A DNA stretch of 64,000 nt from Scleroderma bovista (GCA_037178675.1 JAYMGJ010000204.1:119818-183817), one strand, 5' to 3'; counted from the stretch's first letter, positions 50,039 through 63,516 are shown. Numbers and translations are program-made. The notes: generated by a model from the sequence alone, not told the origin.

Positions 50039-51813
50039 ATGAGTTCTTGTAAGTTTCATGTCATCGCAAGCATCCTCAACTCACATTCAATCCAGTAACC
50101 ACTCGTACTTCTCTCAAACGCTCCCCACGCACTCTCACAAGAAAACCTTCCACCTCCAGACCACCTCCACTGCAAATGATCCCAGAGCTCTCCGAGAATG
50201 AATTCGAAATCTCACCTCCACCCTCCCCAACACCGACCCGCCCGTCGTTGTCAGTGCTGGTACCATCGCAATTCTCGAACCCATCTCCACGGGTCACACT
50301 TTCTTCCTACACTTTCTCGATAGACGACGCACTTCTCTTGTTTAGCGATGAGGCTCCCGGCTCACCAGCCCTCTCAGCTTCATCCTCTACATCAGGCAGT
50401 GCCTCCAGTGAAGAGATACCTACGACGCCTAGCGCGTCCGACGACGAGAGCTGTTTGACCCCGTCCGGTCCGCTTGTCCATCCACGACGTGTTACCATCC
50501 GGCCACTCTGCATCAACAAGCCACGTTCATTCATCTGTCTGGCCGATGAAAACCTCGACGCGTCTCTTGAACAGGAGGCCACCCCTCATGTGCCCTCTTT
50601 TCCCGAAATTTCCTCCATCAAACTCCCCGAATCGTGCCAAAAGTCCCAGGACTTCAAAGAAGATGATCACGACTTCTACGCACGCGAATTCCAAGACTTC
50701 ATTTCATTTTACTCGGATGGCTCGTCTCCTTCTAAAACATCTCGCCCCGACTCTATCATCATGTCCACTGAAGCGTCATCACTGATCGCTGATATCAAAC
50801 CCCGTGCTCGGAGCAGATTTTCAAAGCCACTCCCCTCCCCTCCCCTCCCAACTCCACCGCTCTCCACCTTCCCTTCCGTGCCGACTTTTCCTCTTGTACA
50901 AACAACTGCACAAAGTTCTTTTGTCCGCCGCAAGCGAAATGCCCCATCACTGCCAAAACATCCTCCGCCGCCGCCGCCACTAGTCAAGTCTCGCCCACCG
51001 CCGCGCATGGCCATCCCTGCAGATATTGGTGGCACCGACTTGGTGGATGACCTGGATGCCGCAGCACCCGGTATCGACCAAGTCTGGTTTGATGACGAAG
51101 AAGAGGACGTCGTCGTCTACTCCCAGTCGTCTGTCGCGTCTTCAGCCCACACGAGCACAACAAATTTTTCTGCTGCTAATCTGGAAACGCCGCTTGATGC
51201 CATGTACGGTGTCGCTTCTCCACCGCGCAAGAGCATCGATTCGGATGCACCCCGCTCATCCACTGATTCTTATTCATCCTCCTCCTTGTCAGAGCCCCGT
51301 ACTCCAATCTCCCCATTCTCATTCCCGAGTACTCCATCGACTTCTTCACACGAGCACAATGACGAATACGAGAGCAGCCCAAGCCCTGCTTTGCGTAGCC
51401 GCTGGTCGACCAGCACGCTTGGTTCGCTCTGTGTGGAACCCGCCCGCACGGGGCCAACGGCCCTGCTGAGCCCCCTTAAAACTGTCTTTGGCGGACGTGC
51501 CTGGAAGGTGGCAAGCTCCAATTCTCACAATAGGTCTACTTCTGCCTCAACGCCAGCATCCCACTCTTCACGGTCGCGCATGCACATCCGCTCGCCGTCC
51601 AAGGTCCCTGACATGCACTCCTACACATTTCTTGCTACATCTTCTCCTCCAAGCACTCCTGGACGTCATGTTCGTAGGCGCGGTTCTCGTTCATCGACAT
51701 CATCTTCAGGAACAAGTCATTGGTCTGAGTGCGACAGCTGCGAGTCGAACGGCAGCCCAGGAAGCGGGCTGAGGCGGAAACCCATCCCTGTGGAGATGTT
51801 CATCCGCGCATAA
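50039..51813 (+). CDS. Ser/Pro-rich disordered protein, unknown function
   Basis: A tiny first exon (MSS plus one base) is joined by an intron GTAAGT...CCAG (50,049-50,094) to a large second exon of about 570 codons; the ATG at 50,176 inside exon 2 is the alternative start. The protein is rich in Ser, Pro, Thr and acidic residues. Recurrent features are PPPSPTPTRPS, a poly-Pro stretch (PKHPPPPPPLVKSRPPPR), an acidic patch VWFDDEEEDVVVYSQ, LSPLKTVFGGRAWKVASS, and a basic end GLRRKPIPVEMFIRA. There is no membrane segment or catalytic motif. PLKTVFGGRAWK and PIPVEMFIR look like short conserved linear motifs. The long uninterrupted frame and codon periodicity support a real gene. Confidence 0.75.
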
Positions 51814-53103
51814 ACGACTGCTTGACAGTTAGACGGATAGAAGGAGCCACACCATCTCTTAACGAATCACTGAAAATGGACCACTTGTTTGATACTCGTC
51901 TCATACGCTATTTCTTCGACATTCTTGCTAATAACCCTTTGCTTTGTTTTCCTTTTTGCCTTTCCCCTCGCCTCCAGCTTCAGACGCATTTTCACGGCCC
52001 TGTCCGTAGGATATTTATTACAATTTGCTTCCCTCCATTTGCAAGACAACTCGTATGTCCTTTTTCTTCCCCACATTCAAACTGTGTAGCCATTATACAA
52101 GCCCATCCAGCTTCGATCGACTCTTCCTTATACGTACTTATTGTAGCTACTACCTCATGAAATTACCCTCGTGACGACCTTTCTCTTGAACAATTGCTAC
52201 CGAGCCATCAATGACTGAGTGATAGCAAGTACCTAGATTTGGTTCAAAACACTCCTTCGGCGTTGGCAATGAAATGAAATAAAAATACGGCCGACTACGC
52301 TATACAAAGCTCAGGCCAAACAAGACCTCGCTGGCACTAAAAGTAACAAAGAGTAAAGAAACCCACGAAAAGACAGAGACAGCACAGACAGCAAACAGAC
52401 TACACTACAGCAGATAAGACAGATGCTCAGGCAAGTCTACAAGCGGAACAGTACAAGGCAAGTGAAATGATCGACTACGCAGACGACGTTTAAACTCTGC
52501 CCAAAGATGAATAGCGAGACGGATGGAATGAGTGTGCCAGGCTTGCGCGACTCTGATAAGAACCTTTTCAGACACACTAAAATTGCGAGAGCGGCAAATC
52601 ACAGCAAGTGACGGTAAGACCCCAAGATAATACATGGAGTGGACCTGCGGCCAGATATCCGCATCATCACAGAAGAGGCGACGAGCAACATTGCAGAGGG
52701 CCTCCCCCACATGCGGCACTGCTGAGAAAAGGTCGCTCGTCGCTTGCACCAGAGCCCGCAGATGAGACCAATGATACAAAGGCAGGGCCAATCACATGAC
52801 ATGAGATGGACACAATCATGGCGCACACTGTGATATTCCTTGCAAGTGGAGTCTTAGACGATGGCGGAACACAGTGACACGGTGGTCTTGTGGTGGTCAA
52901 TGTTTTAGGCTTCTTGATTACACTACCAAGTACAAATATACAAAGAAACAGAACAGTACAACTAAGACGGACTTGCAACTCGGGAATATCTATGTACTGC
53001 CCAAAAAAATCGTCAGGTAGCTTTCATGGCCCGCGGTATATTTCACCATAGACCTCTTGTTCTTCGTGATACGACACTTGTCATTACTGTATCCTCACCT
53101 GGG
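51814..53103. other. Convergent intergenic region with a coding-like relic
   Basis: Holds the 3' flank of the Ser/Pro-rich gene and of the MFS gene. On the minus strand 52,405-52,791 an open frame reads VGEALCNVARRLFCDDADIW and SEKVLIRVAQAWHTHSIRLA. It looks protein-like but has no start context or recognised domain. It may be a mobile-element or gene remnant. Confidence 0.35.
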
Positions 53104-55229
53104 TCAGCCGGGGGTATTCTGGTTTGAGTTCTTGGCGCGGCGAGTGAGCATCATACGCAAAACAAGGAACAGAAGCCCTCCGGTGAACGCAACAATCTAC
53201 ATAGATAAGCCTCTTCATCAATATTTGCATTTTACAAGTCACAGCATCACTGCAGGGCTCACCGAACAGAACAACACAGGTACCCACCAGAGATAGCGAT
53301 CAGTCAGTAGTGCACCAGATATTGGCGGCCCTTTAAGAATTCTTTCATCGGAATACGCATGAAGAAATGCCATCACTTACCGACTAGACAGCCAATTCCT
53401 GGTGCGAATATTATTTCCAACATTAGACTCCTCTAACAAAAATGAGTGAGTGGTACACATACCTGTGATGAAGAATGAAACACCCATGCGCATGCTAAAT
53501 TATAGAAGTTTAGAATGGTATACAGCATCTGGCAGCGTCAAGCTGACTTACCCAAGCTCGGACTGATTTACGGTGAGAAGAGCCATGAACGGCGCCATCA
53601 TCGCAATATCTGGGCTCGCTAATTCAACCAATTTCATACCAAAGATGAGAATGGAAACATACTCATCCCCGAGAAGGCGCCATACAGAAATCCGAGAACA
53701 ACAAAACTTGCGACGCTGCTAAGCCAAATCATTCCTACAAGTAGCGCAGCACATGCGACAGTAGACAGGATGGTCAAATCAGGGACCCCGACGAAAGGGG
53801 TGAGAAAGGCAGAAGACATCCTTCCCCAGAAACTTCCCGCATTCATAATGACCAACTTTGTTTGATTTGTCAAAAAGAAGGTTATAAATAAGTAGGTTTT
53901 CGCTCACAGAGTAAAAAGAAAATGAGAAACCCAGACCGTGCTGGATGGCGTCCACTTGGAAGTAATAAAATGGATATAAGAATGCCGTCTGAAAAAGTAG
54001 AAATCTTCAAATGTTACTGAACTCAGTAGGTGAGAACTGCGAGGGACAAAGGTTCTCACCCTCCAACCATCAAAAGAAACGGTAGCTCAAACATGCACTT
54101 CGTAAATGTTTTCCATATTCCAATCGACGGAACATGAGGGTGTGATCCATATCGAGTGCGTATAAGGAGGCAAGAACAAAACAAGAGCACCGTCACGAAT
54201 CCTGCGCTTATGCGCACGCCTGTCTTGAAGCCGATGGGGCCGTTTATCAGTTTATTCAACATGAGTGTATGCACGATGCCACCAAGGGAGGCTCCAGAAG
54301 CAACTACGGACATTACAAGTGCTCGCCGTCTCCTAAAGTGCTGGGTGAGGATCGCATAGCTGGGCACATACATTACCCCTTGCGCAAGGCCAGAACCAAT
54401 TCCTTGAGCGAGGAATATCTATATCTTGTAAGAAAACCAGATGCAGCTATTGGACATGAACAAACCTGATAGTAACTACCTGGCTGAACAAGCGACAGCA
54501 TGAAGAGCGAGAAGCATTGCAAAACGGCACCACCGATGAAAATAGGGTAACTTGCATATAGTCCAGCCATTTTTCCAGGTGTCGGAAATTGGTGACTCAC
54601 AAATATCCACGATCGTGGAGTGGCCCACATATGAGACCAATAGAGGACACCAGGTAAGCGCTTAAACCCCCAATCCACCTTGGAAGAGAATGGATGAGTT
54701 AAAACATTCTGAGAAAATGCAAAAAGACAAACGAAATTGCCGACGGGCTCTCCTCAGATATGTAGTGCCGCGAATAGTAATCTAACGGACAGTAAATAAA
54801 AATTCCCATGAAGTATCCTTTATATAGCGAAGAGAAGCTACACACCCTGGTATACGCCAAAGGCGAACGAGTATCTGTTGTTATGTTTAGTTAGCGACAA
54901 ACCATATTCAAGCATTGGCTCACCCAAATCCGCAGAACTGCGCCAAAAATCTATAGGGGTAACGGATAGTATAAAGAAGAGTCGCCAAAATAGCTACATG
55001 CTTACGACCCAAGTGCTGCACACCATGCTTCCCGTCCGCCATCGCGTATCTCGTATTCGACGTCAGTGGGAGAAGTCGGCGGAGAAGGATCATCTAGAGT
55101 ATCCTTGGAGGTGAGAGAGACGTTAGGAGTACGCTCAGGAGGCACCATTCTGTCCAAGGTACCCATGGGTGACAATGCTACACCTTTATAGGGCGACGGC
55201 TGCATGTAATCCTGAATCATGCTTTCCAT
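53104..55229 (-). CDS. Major facilitator transporter, monocarboxylate (MCT) type
   Basis: Twelve-span plasma-membrane transporter of the fungal MCT-like group. A cytosolic N-terminal arm (MESMIQDYMQPSPYKG...PSPPTSPTDVEYE) precedes DGGREAWCAALGS, FLAQFCGFGYSFAFGVYQDY, QIFLAQGIGSGLAQGVMYVP and SYAILTQHFRRRRALVMSVV. VASGASLGGIVHTLMLNKLI follows, the MCT-type motif after helix 4. The second half includes NAGSFWGRMSSAFLTPFVGV, VVLGFLYGAFSGMSMFPF, and SFFITGVGCLVGTPISGALL. The final exon, after an intron with TGTAG acceptor near 53,195, reads IVAFTGGLLFLVLRMMLTRR and ends NQNTPG. Roughly ten short introns. The substrate cannot be told from sequence; the family moves monocarboxylates or related acids. 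Confidence 0.88.
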
Positions 55230-55937
55230 CTCATCCAGCAGCCACCATTATGTCAAGCTGGGAGATGAAGGGACGACCAAGAGTACCAAAGGCGCATCTG
55301 GTAATATCAGGGAGACATATCCGGGGCTAGCGCGAGAACCCCCTGGACGGCGTGTGTAAAATTGATAGCCCCTAGGGGAGAATGACAAGATGTAGTCAGG
55401 TCTTGGCGCCATTTGGATTCGTTTCGACTGCCTACGCCGGGCATCGATACGGTTTGTCCACTGGAAAAATGACTGATATGACACTGGGTTACGACAATTA
55501 CGAATGTCGCAACCTGACAGGTCACGGTCATACGGGTAGGTGTCACTGTCAGCTGGAACGGAAAGCATATGTACCAGAATCAACAAGAGGAACGAAAAGG
55601 TGATTCAGAAATGACAGAAAGTTGGACAGATGACTCATCGTCGGTACGGTGCCATCATGCTATCGCCTTGCTTCAACTGCGGTTAAGCACCCAGGAAGCG
55701 TTACGCGTTATTACACAGTACCATCACATAACGACGTGGTACGTGCTGAGCTAACTGATTGATAGAAGGGATGAAGGGATGACTTCTCTTCCTTGAACTC
55801 TCAGGGCTGCCTACTAAGTGATAATGTCGTCTGGAGTAATTCAATGAAGCTGGAAGAGTGGCTGTGTATTATATGTAACCAAGATATTTGTCAGCAAATT
55901 GAGAATTCGACACACATCTACTATCGACAATCCGATC
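55230..55937. other. Divergent intergenic region
   Basis: About 700 bp between the MFS transporter and dph3 starts. It should hold both promoters. The open frame on the minus strand (55,248-55,586) has no family features. No TATA box was assigned. Confidence 0.45.
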
Positions 55938-56236
55938 ATGGGAGCGTACTATGACGAGATTGAGATCGAGGACATGACTTGGGACGAAGTAAAGGGTGTG
56001 TACCACTACCCTTGTCCATGCGGAGACCGCTTCGAAATTTCTCGGAAGCAGCTCGCAAATTATGAGGAGATCGCGACATGTCCGAGCTGCAGCCTCATAA
56101 TCAGAGTTATTTATGATCCAGTGCGTCTTTCTCTCGCAGATACTGATGCCAGACTTAATTGGTACTTTACTTTGTGCAGCTTGACTTTGAAGATGACTTG
56201 CCTGACGATGAGTCAGGTTCCGAGCCAGCACAATGA
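55938..56236 (+). CDS. DPH3: Diphthamide biosynthesis protein Dph3/Kti11
   Basis: Small zinc electron carrier (CSL zinc finger) that supplies Dph1-Dph2 for diphthamide on eEF2 and works with Elongator in tRNA modification. The protein of 79 residues reads [52 protein letters not shown], and after a 59-nt intron (GTGCGT...GTGCAG) [18 protein letters not shown]. Both zinc CxC/CxxC pairs are present and length matches the family (about 82). The start is the ATG before the conserved [10 protein letters not shown]; an upstream in-frame ATG at 55,899 would add 13 residues. If the intron is retained the frame stays open to 56,333 with a different acidic tail. Confidence 0.94.
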
Positions 56237-56656
56237 GTCAGAGAAGGGGCATGATGGCAACTTCGAGGATGCGTTTGACAACCTGACTTTGCGCGAGGAT
56301 GCTGAACCAACCCCCGTCGTCGTATGTGCGTGAAGGACCCGTGATGGATTTGCCATCTGCAATTAGTTGAATATGTATGTTCTCTGTGATGGTCCTTTGC
56401 ACCTTTATATGAACAACACTAGAATCTACAGATTCAGCAACTGTGCCGACGTGTACATGTGAGATAAAGAATTCAAGTAGTGTACTACCTTACTTACAAA
56501 TACGTTATTCTTTCGCAATTCTAGCTGAGCCATGTGAATCCGTGCCCATGGACAGACCACCTACGTAAGATATTAGAATCGATCAACCGTTTCACTGCGA
56601 GAGTACAGAAATATAGTAAATAGAGTGAATCGAAGTGCATGACCGGTGGACCGATT

Positions 56657-58518
56657 CTACACCATGTATATCACTACGATCCTCACGGATGTCTGTACCA
56701 ATCCCTGGCCGCGAGTATAATTCACACCCCTCACATGCCTCACGCAAAGCCTTCCCGACAACTCATCCCAGTCCTGCACAATAGCTGTAATAGGTTTCCT
56801 TATCGCGCGTGCATTTGTCTGGTGATCTGGTGGTGAAGACAAGTGCGAGTGTTCCTCTGTCGAGCTTTCGTAGTCAATGGGTAACCGTTGGATGACACAT
56901 TCACCACCGGATTCATTATATTGTGGCAGAATCAGTGCCGTTTCGATCGTCGTGCGCATACCCGTGCTCGCGGAGGGAGGATCGGTGCGACAGGGTGACG
57001 TTTGCTCTGAACTTCTTGAACTGGGCAAAGAGATCCTGATGGGCCAAAATGCTCGTTGCGAATCAAACACTGCTGGCCACGACAAGTTCTCTCGTTTGTG
57101 TTGCAAGAACTGCAAAGGAAGGTCATATGAGCATTGAAGATACACACCAAAGAATGGTCTAAAGCAATTCACCGAATATACCGCAGTAGTCCGTGAATTC
57201 ATCTGCCTGTTCTTAGAATGGATATCCGGAACAGTATACCTAGTCTTGCCGTCGCGAAGGGTGACAATGGCTCCTTCTGTAAAGACGCGTAGAATTCTGC
57301 CAAAAGATAAATGACCCTCTTCAGGCACATGCTTCCATACCGACGGCAGGCGAAGTGCGCTATCCGACGTCGATGCAGAGCTGTTATTTGGAATATTGTA
57401 CGCTGCCATCAAGCGCGCACTGACGAGGAGCAATCGCGGCACTTCCCCTGCCAGTCGCAAATCATATTTTATCTACAAAGGTCAGATTAATGGCTTAGTG
57501 GGAATGGAAAAGATCAGTTGCGACCACATACTCGTAATTTACCACTATGCCCTGAAGGACAATCGACTTCTACCGTTACATCCTGCGAAAACCCAGAATA
57601 ATCTTCGTTCAGCTTCATGATGCGCACTAGGTGCCTTCGTTCCGATCCGTCTGGTTTAGTCACAGTCCACCCGTAAACAAAATAGTCCCCCGCAGCCACA
57701 TAGTTGCGGATGAATACGCTAGTCTGGACCGTCAACTTCACATTGACAGAAGGCTTTGTTGTGTTGAGGGTGCAAATCCCAAATGTGCATCTATGTAGAA
57801 AAAGATAGTGACATCGCATTAGCCTGAAGAATTTCCGCACGGGAAGCAGAATGGACAAACGTACATATTTTGTGTGTAAGTATGCAATAACAAGAGATTG
57901 TCGCCACGGGAGGAGAGGTATGGGCCATCTTGTTCAGTGATAGGCAACCAACACCACTCGCTCTGCAATGACACAGAAACAGTGGGGGGTACAGACGTAG
58001 ATGCACCCTTGGTGATGTCAGGTTTGAAGAGCCAGAGGTTTGAATGACGCTCGGGGTTTAGTGTTCTACTGTGAAAAAGTAACACAAGCCAGTCGCCTCC
58101 AGGTAGCCACCGTAGTCCTTGGAACATGCCTTGAAACTCAAGTGGAAAGGAATAAGTTTGAATAGGAACTAGGGAAGGTTGACTGTATGCAGCATCCAGA
58201 TATGCAGTGGTTATTAGTTGTCTGCGGATGACTTCTGTCGGAGCGTTCAGCAGGTGGGGATAACTTGCAGACAAAAACCTATGTTTCCGGAGAGCATTGA
58301 ACCAGACATGTCGGAGCTGTGAGTAGCGTCGCAGCGTGGTGCAAGTCTAGACACGGTGAGCATACGGCTTTGGACAACCTCGGAGTTGCGATAAACCAAA
58401 TCACCTTACCCAGCACGACAAGGTCAGGTGTGGACAAGTAGCCCATGATCACGATCCACATGTCTGGCATGAGCTCGATGGGACCTGCATAGAATCTGCC
58501 AGTGCCATTGGGTGTCAT
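56657..58518 (-). CDS. F-box protein with propeller-like C-terminal region
   Basis: Likely substrate adaptor of an SCF ubiquitin ligase. An N-terminal F-box (IELMPDMWIVIMGYLSTPDL, then VVLGK and after an intron a segment like TCTTLRRYSQLRHVWFNALR) opens the protein. The rest resembles the beta-propeller-like fold common in basidiomycete F-box proteins: FQGLRWLPGGDWLVLLFHS, HSNLWLFKPDITKG, KLTVQTSVFIRNYVAAGDYF, ILRVFTEGAIVTLRDG. It ends RIVVIYMV. Several short introns. The start at MTPNGTGRFYAG is the first ATG before the F-box. Its target is unknown. Confidence 0.78.
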
Positions 58519-59052
58519 GGTATGTCCTTCCGCATGACGAGAAGGATTGGAACATGACCTTCAACTTCAAGCACCAGTCGGAGTGAGTGGTGTTATCATT
58601 CGTCAGGATAACGCCATCGTCGCATCCGGTAAAAATTGAGCGTCATCATCCCACTGATAGTCGCCATTTTTATGGTTGGAAATAGCCTGTGAGAAGCCCT
58701 CCTTTTTTGCTTGTGTACCAGGTGCTGGACTTCGGAATCGTAGAGCAGTAAGAGACCAGGTAATGTAACATGACCCAAGAATCAGTTACTCAGTTCAACT
58801 TCTAGAGTCTTGAAGGATTTGAGGAAAACACGAGTGCGATTCGCATCAATCTCTTCCAGGTACACCCACCCAGACATTCCATATTATCTAGTTTACTTCT
58901 CGCTGCCATTCCTCATAGTCTTAGCTGACGAGGTATTTATGTGATAGCGTAGTCAGTCAATCCACCATTCGGGGAGGCAATATTCATGTACGTCTATCAT
59001 AAAGCTTCCTAATAAAAGCAACAATAGAGAGATGAGTAGAGTCAAGTAGCAT
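58519..59052. other. Intergenic, F-box upstream region
   Basis: About 530 bp between the F-box gene start and the sin3 stop, both minus strand. No gene or repeat was recognised. Confidence 0.45.
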
Positions 59053-62000
59053 CTAAAAAGGTACCGGTGTTTGCGTCCGTGCTCGCTTTCGCAGCCACTC
59101 CCCGCCAGACTTTGCCTTGTCCAACCACCGCTCCCGCCTCTCCTTCGCCACACTCACCTTACCCTCTAAATCACTCACCTCTGCATCCAAGTGTGTTCGG
59201 TACAAGACATCCTCCGTGCCTGGAACGTAGAAGACACGGTACGTGCGAACACACACTCGGATTTCCAGTGCCCCCCGCGCTGTTAGGCATGGTGCTACTT
59301 TCTCCGTGTCCCGAGGTAGATTTCTGCAAGTGTGAACTCAACACCTACGACTGAAAGAAAAGGGACGAGTACAAACTTTCTTAGGAACGGCCGCTTTAGA
59401 CGTTCAGGAAGAAGTCCGTGGGTCGTGTTTTCCTTAACAAACCATTAGCACGACCCATCAGGGGAAGAGACGAGTATAGCACTCACAGAGACATACGAAT
59501 CAATATACGATTGCCACCGCCCAGCTAGAATCTCGGCGTCGTACGTCGTCGAGTCATCCTTGCCCAGTAATTGGATGGTCATCGTTTTCGTAGATTGGAT
59601 CTGTGCCAATTAAACCGTCACGCAAAGCTCAATGTCCAAACAAGGAATAGATACCCAGTCGATTTTATACACATTTTCGTCAGGACCCATTATGTTCTCA
59701 ACTGAGCGACGACTGTTTAGCTGATCTTGATTCGTAGGGAATGACAGCGCTCTATCTCGCTTCAAGAGTTCCAAAAGCTCTTGGCTGCGTGGGTCCGAGA
59801 GTACTAGTTGGACCTACACGAGGGTATTTCGTGGCGGTCACCTTTACAGACAGATCAAAAACTAACCTGTTTGATTAATGCCCCGAGCAATTTATCGATC
59901 GTAAATATTCGGTATGCTTGCTAATGACGTTGAAAGATGAATAAGGGCCGTAATACCAATCATGAACCACAAACCTTGACACCAAACATATATCGCATTT
60001 CCTCCTCAAAGACATGCTGCTCAATTTCATTGTCAAATAATCTCTCGCAGGACTCGAGCATCAGATCGTAAAAATGTTCTGCGTGAGCAGCACGTTCATC
60101 TAGTTTGGCGATATTGGCCATGGATGGCATCTTCCCTTGGATGACCCTCGATGGTTCATTGGCCATCGACGCAGCAAGGTTCTTGAAATGGGCGAGCCGC
60201 GAGTACACTACCTATATAAGTAAAGTGAGCTTGCATTGTATGGCATGGAAACACATCAAACGAACCTCCAAAAGGCGTAATAGCACATAGCAAAGGTTAT
60301 TGCAGAAAAAAACGTGCTTCTTCGAGGCGGGCCGCGAATGTGTAGATGACTCTCCTTCGGCCGTGTCTCCATCGGCAGGCATTGCGTCTGATGGCCCTGG
60401 AGAAACGGGTCTTGAAGGTGCCGGCGAGTGACCGCCCTGCCCACGGGACTTCCGGTTCGAAGATTTGGCTTGCTCACTCTTGAGCAACTTCTTCCGAAGA
60501 TCACCAGAAGATGTAGCACCACCTTTCCGGTTACTTCTACCCCCGGCACGGGAGTTAGAACTGACCGCACTCGCAGTGTCAGCATCATCAGCGACACTGC
60601 TCATGTCGTCCGCTGTCTCGATGTCGCCACAGTCTTGGGAGGTAAGAAATGTATGGTTAAAGATTTCAAAGTCACTAGCAAAAAATAGGGGCACGAAGCT
60701 GCGCAGGAATCCTTCGATTTTCTTACGATCGATAACGTTGATCTGGCCATGCATGCGGTCCAACAGCGACAGCGTAATCTTGATACCATCTTGCAAGACC
60801 GCCATATCTTCAATCTCGAACGCCAACTGATGCTTCGGACGCGTGCGCGCAAAAAGAGGGTCGATATACGACGCTCGCTTGTCCATCTGCTCGTCTCTCG
60901 CGGCCTCGATTTGGCTAATAAATGCCTTTGCTGTGACGGCTTTCTTGTCTGCTGTCTTGAAGTTGATAGCTTGATGGTCGAGACTTTTGAGGTAATTCCG
61001 AGCATCCACTGTACGCCAAACCTTGTTCCACTCCCTCTGGGCACGCTTCCAGACCTCTTCCTTCTCTTTCAGGCGTATCAGAACTATGGGTATAGCTAAC
61101 GCTGGTGTCTCCTGCATAGCCTGAAGCACCTCCAGACCAGCTTCCCGGCCATATATCTTCTTTATGATTCGCTGGTGAATGCTCTTTCCTGAACCGCCAA
61201 GATTGGGCTTTAACTTGAACACGGCACGTTCCTCCATGTTGAGCTGCGCGATCTTATTGTTGATCGGTTCCAATATGGCAATAGTTCGCACTATCGCTTC
61301 GATATGGAAATCATATTCGTGGCGTTCCTCCTCGCTACGATGCAAAGCTTCTTCGTAGACGTTCTTCTTGTGGGCAACAAATCCCGAGTCCTCGCTAGAC
61401 CACGTTGGATGTGAAACCCATTCATCGTTCAACACCGACTTGCACATCTCATCCCGACCAGAACATGAGACGGTCGCCTCCTATAAATAATATAACATCA
61501 GCTGCATCAAGGGAATATCATATCTGAAAAGCAAAATACCAACGCTTGCTGGCATCCTCCGATAGCTTCCTTGTTGTAAACCAGTATTGATACGGCCGGG
61601 TCTGAGCGGCATATTGAAGACGCTTTGCCCCTGTGCCCTGGCCCATGCCTGCTGCTGCTGTTGCTCCTCCAGTATCCATCTCTCCCTCTCTCGACGTTCG
61701 TTCCAACACAAAATCTCACGGAACTGATGCATCAGCTCACCATCTCCAAGAAAATTGCGAGCTTCGCGGACAAGTCGAGCGGTATCAATGAGCTCTTGCG
61801 TGAAGAGGTTGACGAGTTTCAGGAACTCGTTGAATACATCACGATTGTTGATGGCGCGTTTGACGCGATCAAAGAAGTGAGTCTCGTCCAGACCAACACT
61901 AGAAGGTGCATTGTACGGTGGGTGGACGGAATACGATGGAGATCCCATGCGCTCAAAACCATTCGGATTCATCTGCTTTGGCTTTGCCAACCATAAGTCG

Positions 62001-63516
62001 AGTGGTCACCATGGATAAGTCGCAAGGCTACCTTACCCTTTGGAAGCTGGTCGATTTCGGGAGATCCTTCTCGCGATCTCGTTCGTTAGCCTTGCGCTTC
62101 CTCTTTTGAGGGACCATCGCGACTTCTGCCACAGTGGACAAGGATATATCTGACTTGCGTCTCGTGGGCCTTCCGTCTAGAGGAGTACTTGATCTCGTCC
62201 GCCTCTCGGACGGGACGGTAAGGGAGTTTTCCTCGACCTCGTCAAAGAGTGTCTGGTTCTTCTCGGGCATGAATATTCGGAAGTCAGACCGTAGATCCGG
62301 GTCATCTTTGAAGAGCCTAGCAATTTCAGCGGAGACCTCCCGCTAGATCGAGACAAAAATGAAGGCAACTGTAAGGGGAACTAAGAATCGCAAGCTCACT
62401 TCATCAACCGCGTCAGCCATGTTATGGTACCTCCCCAAGATCTCCAGGAAGCGACGGTAAGTCGCTTCGTCGCAACGTTGTTTGATCTTCTGCACATATT
62501 GTACGGCAGGCTCGATAGAGATGGTGTCCAGATTTAAACCATAGGTGACCGGATCTGCAGGGAGGGACTGAGGGACTCCTGTGCTACTACTCTCGCCTGG
62601 ACCATCGAAATGGGGCAAGATCGACCACTGGGAGGTCCCACTCGAACCAGGCAGGTCTTCATGGGTGGATTGGAAGACAGTCCCAGATGGTGTTGTTACG
62701 GTAATAAATGTCGACTGTTGGGGATCGGAGGAACACTCGATACGATAGCCAACAGGCAAGAACGTGTTGAATCCTTGGATAAGCGCTGGATGACCACTGA
62801 ACAACTGTGATACCCGTCTGATAACACCGGGGGTATCGATTCTTGGGCGAAGATGAGTTGATGTAGTGCGAGTGAAGAGGAACGAAAGCCTACAATTGAC
62901 TCTTGAAGTCTTTCATGATATCCAAGAAATGGTTGTACACTTCAGGCTGGTCCTGGAATTGGGTTTTAACGGCGTCAAGGTAGCTGAGAGCGTCGGATAC
63001 GTTGAGCGGGCGGTCGACTGATTGTGCTTCAGTGTAAGAGACAGGTGGGAGACGCAGATATGAAGCTGAGGCAGTTGCAGAAGGGTCAGGAGCAGGGGGA
63101 ACGGGAGAGGGTGGACGAGATGTAGAGCCTGTTTGTGGTTGTACTGCAGGCATGCTTGCCTCTCGCCTAGAAGGGTCGGGTTGTGAGGTAGGATCGTTGG
63201 ATGCAGGCTCGCTTGGAGCCGCGTAGGGAGGCACTTGCAGCACTTGCTTCATGTCTGCATTCTCCGTTACGTCCATCGGCACATCCTTGGCTGGGTCCAA
63301 TGGCCTATCTGGCGCAGGCATGGCTTTGTCATCTTGGACAATGGGTTCTGGGTTTGCGGTCTCTCCTCCGTTGGTGGATGTAGTGGCTTCCGGTGGGAGG
63401 TGTTCGACCGTAGCAGTGACTTGCAGCTTTGTTTCTGGAGGTGGAGAATTGTCCACATCCATCACAGTTGTGGGTGGACCTTGCCCAGCATTGTCTGCTG
63501 TCTGCTCTGCGTCCAT
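59053..63516 (-). CDS. SIN3: Sin3 transcriptional corepressor
   Basis: Scaffold of the Rpd3/HDAC histone deacetylase complexes. An N-terminal Pro/Ser/Glu-rich region ([20 protein letters not shown]...) precedes three paired amphipathic helix domains. PAH1 has [20 protein letters not shown] and is at about 62,900-63,010. PAH2 has [20 protein letters not shown] and is near 62,420-62,510. PAH3 has [20 protein letters not shown] and is near 61,760-61,880. The HDAC-interaction domain follows ([40 protein letters not shown]). The C-terminal Sin3 repression part includes [17 protein letters not shown] and [18 protein letters not shown], ending RTQTPVPF at 59,053. More than ten exons. A Ser/Arg/Gly-rich linker lies near 60,350-60,600. 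Confidence 0.94.

Noticed and set aside
50307..51528. Several minus-strand open frames within the Ser/Pro-rich gene
   Set aside because: Antisense shadows of a GC-biased coding exon with strong frame periodicity on the plus strand.
55248..55586. Minus-strand open frame upstream of the MFS gene
   Set aside because: No hydrophobic or family features and not joinable to the transporter; likely promoter/5' UTR.
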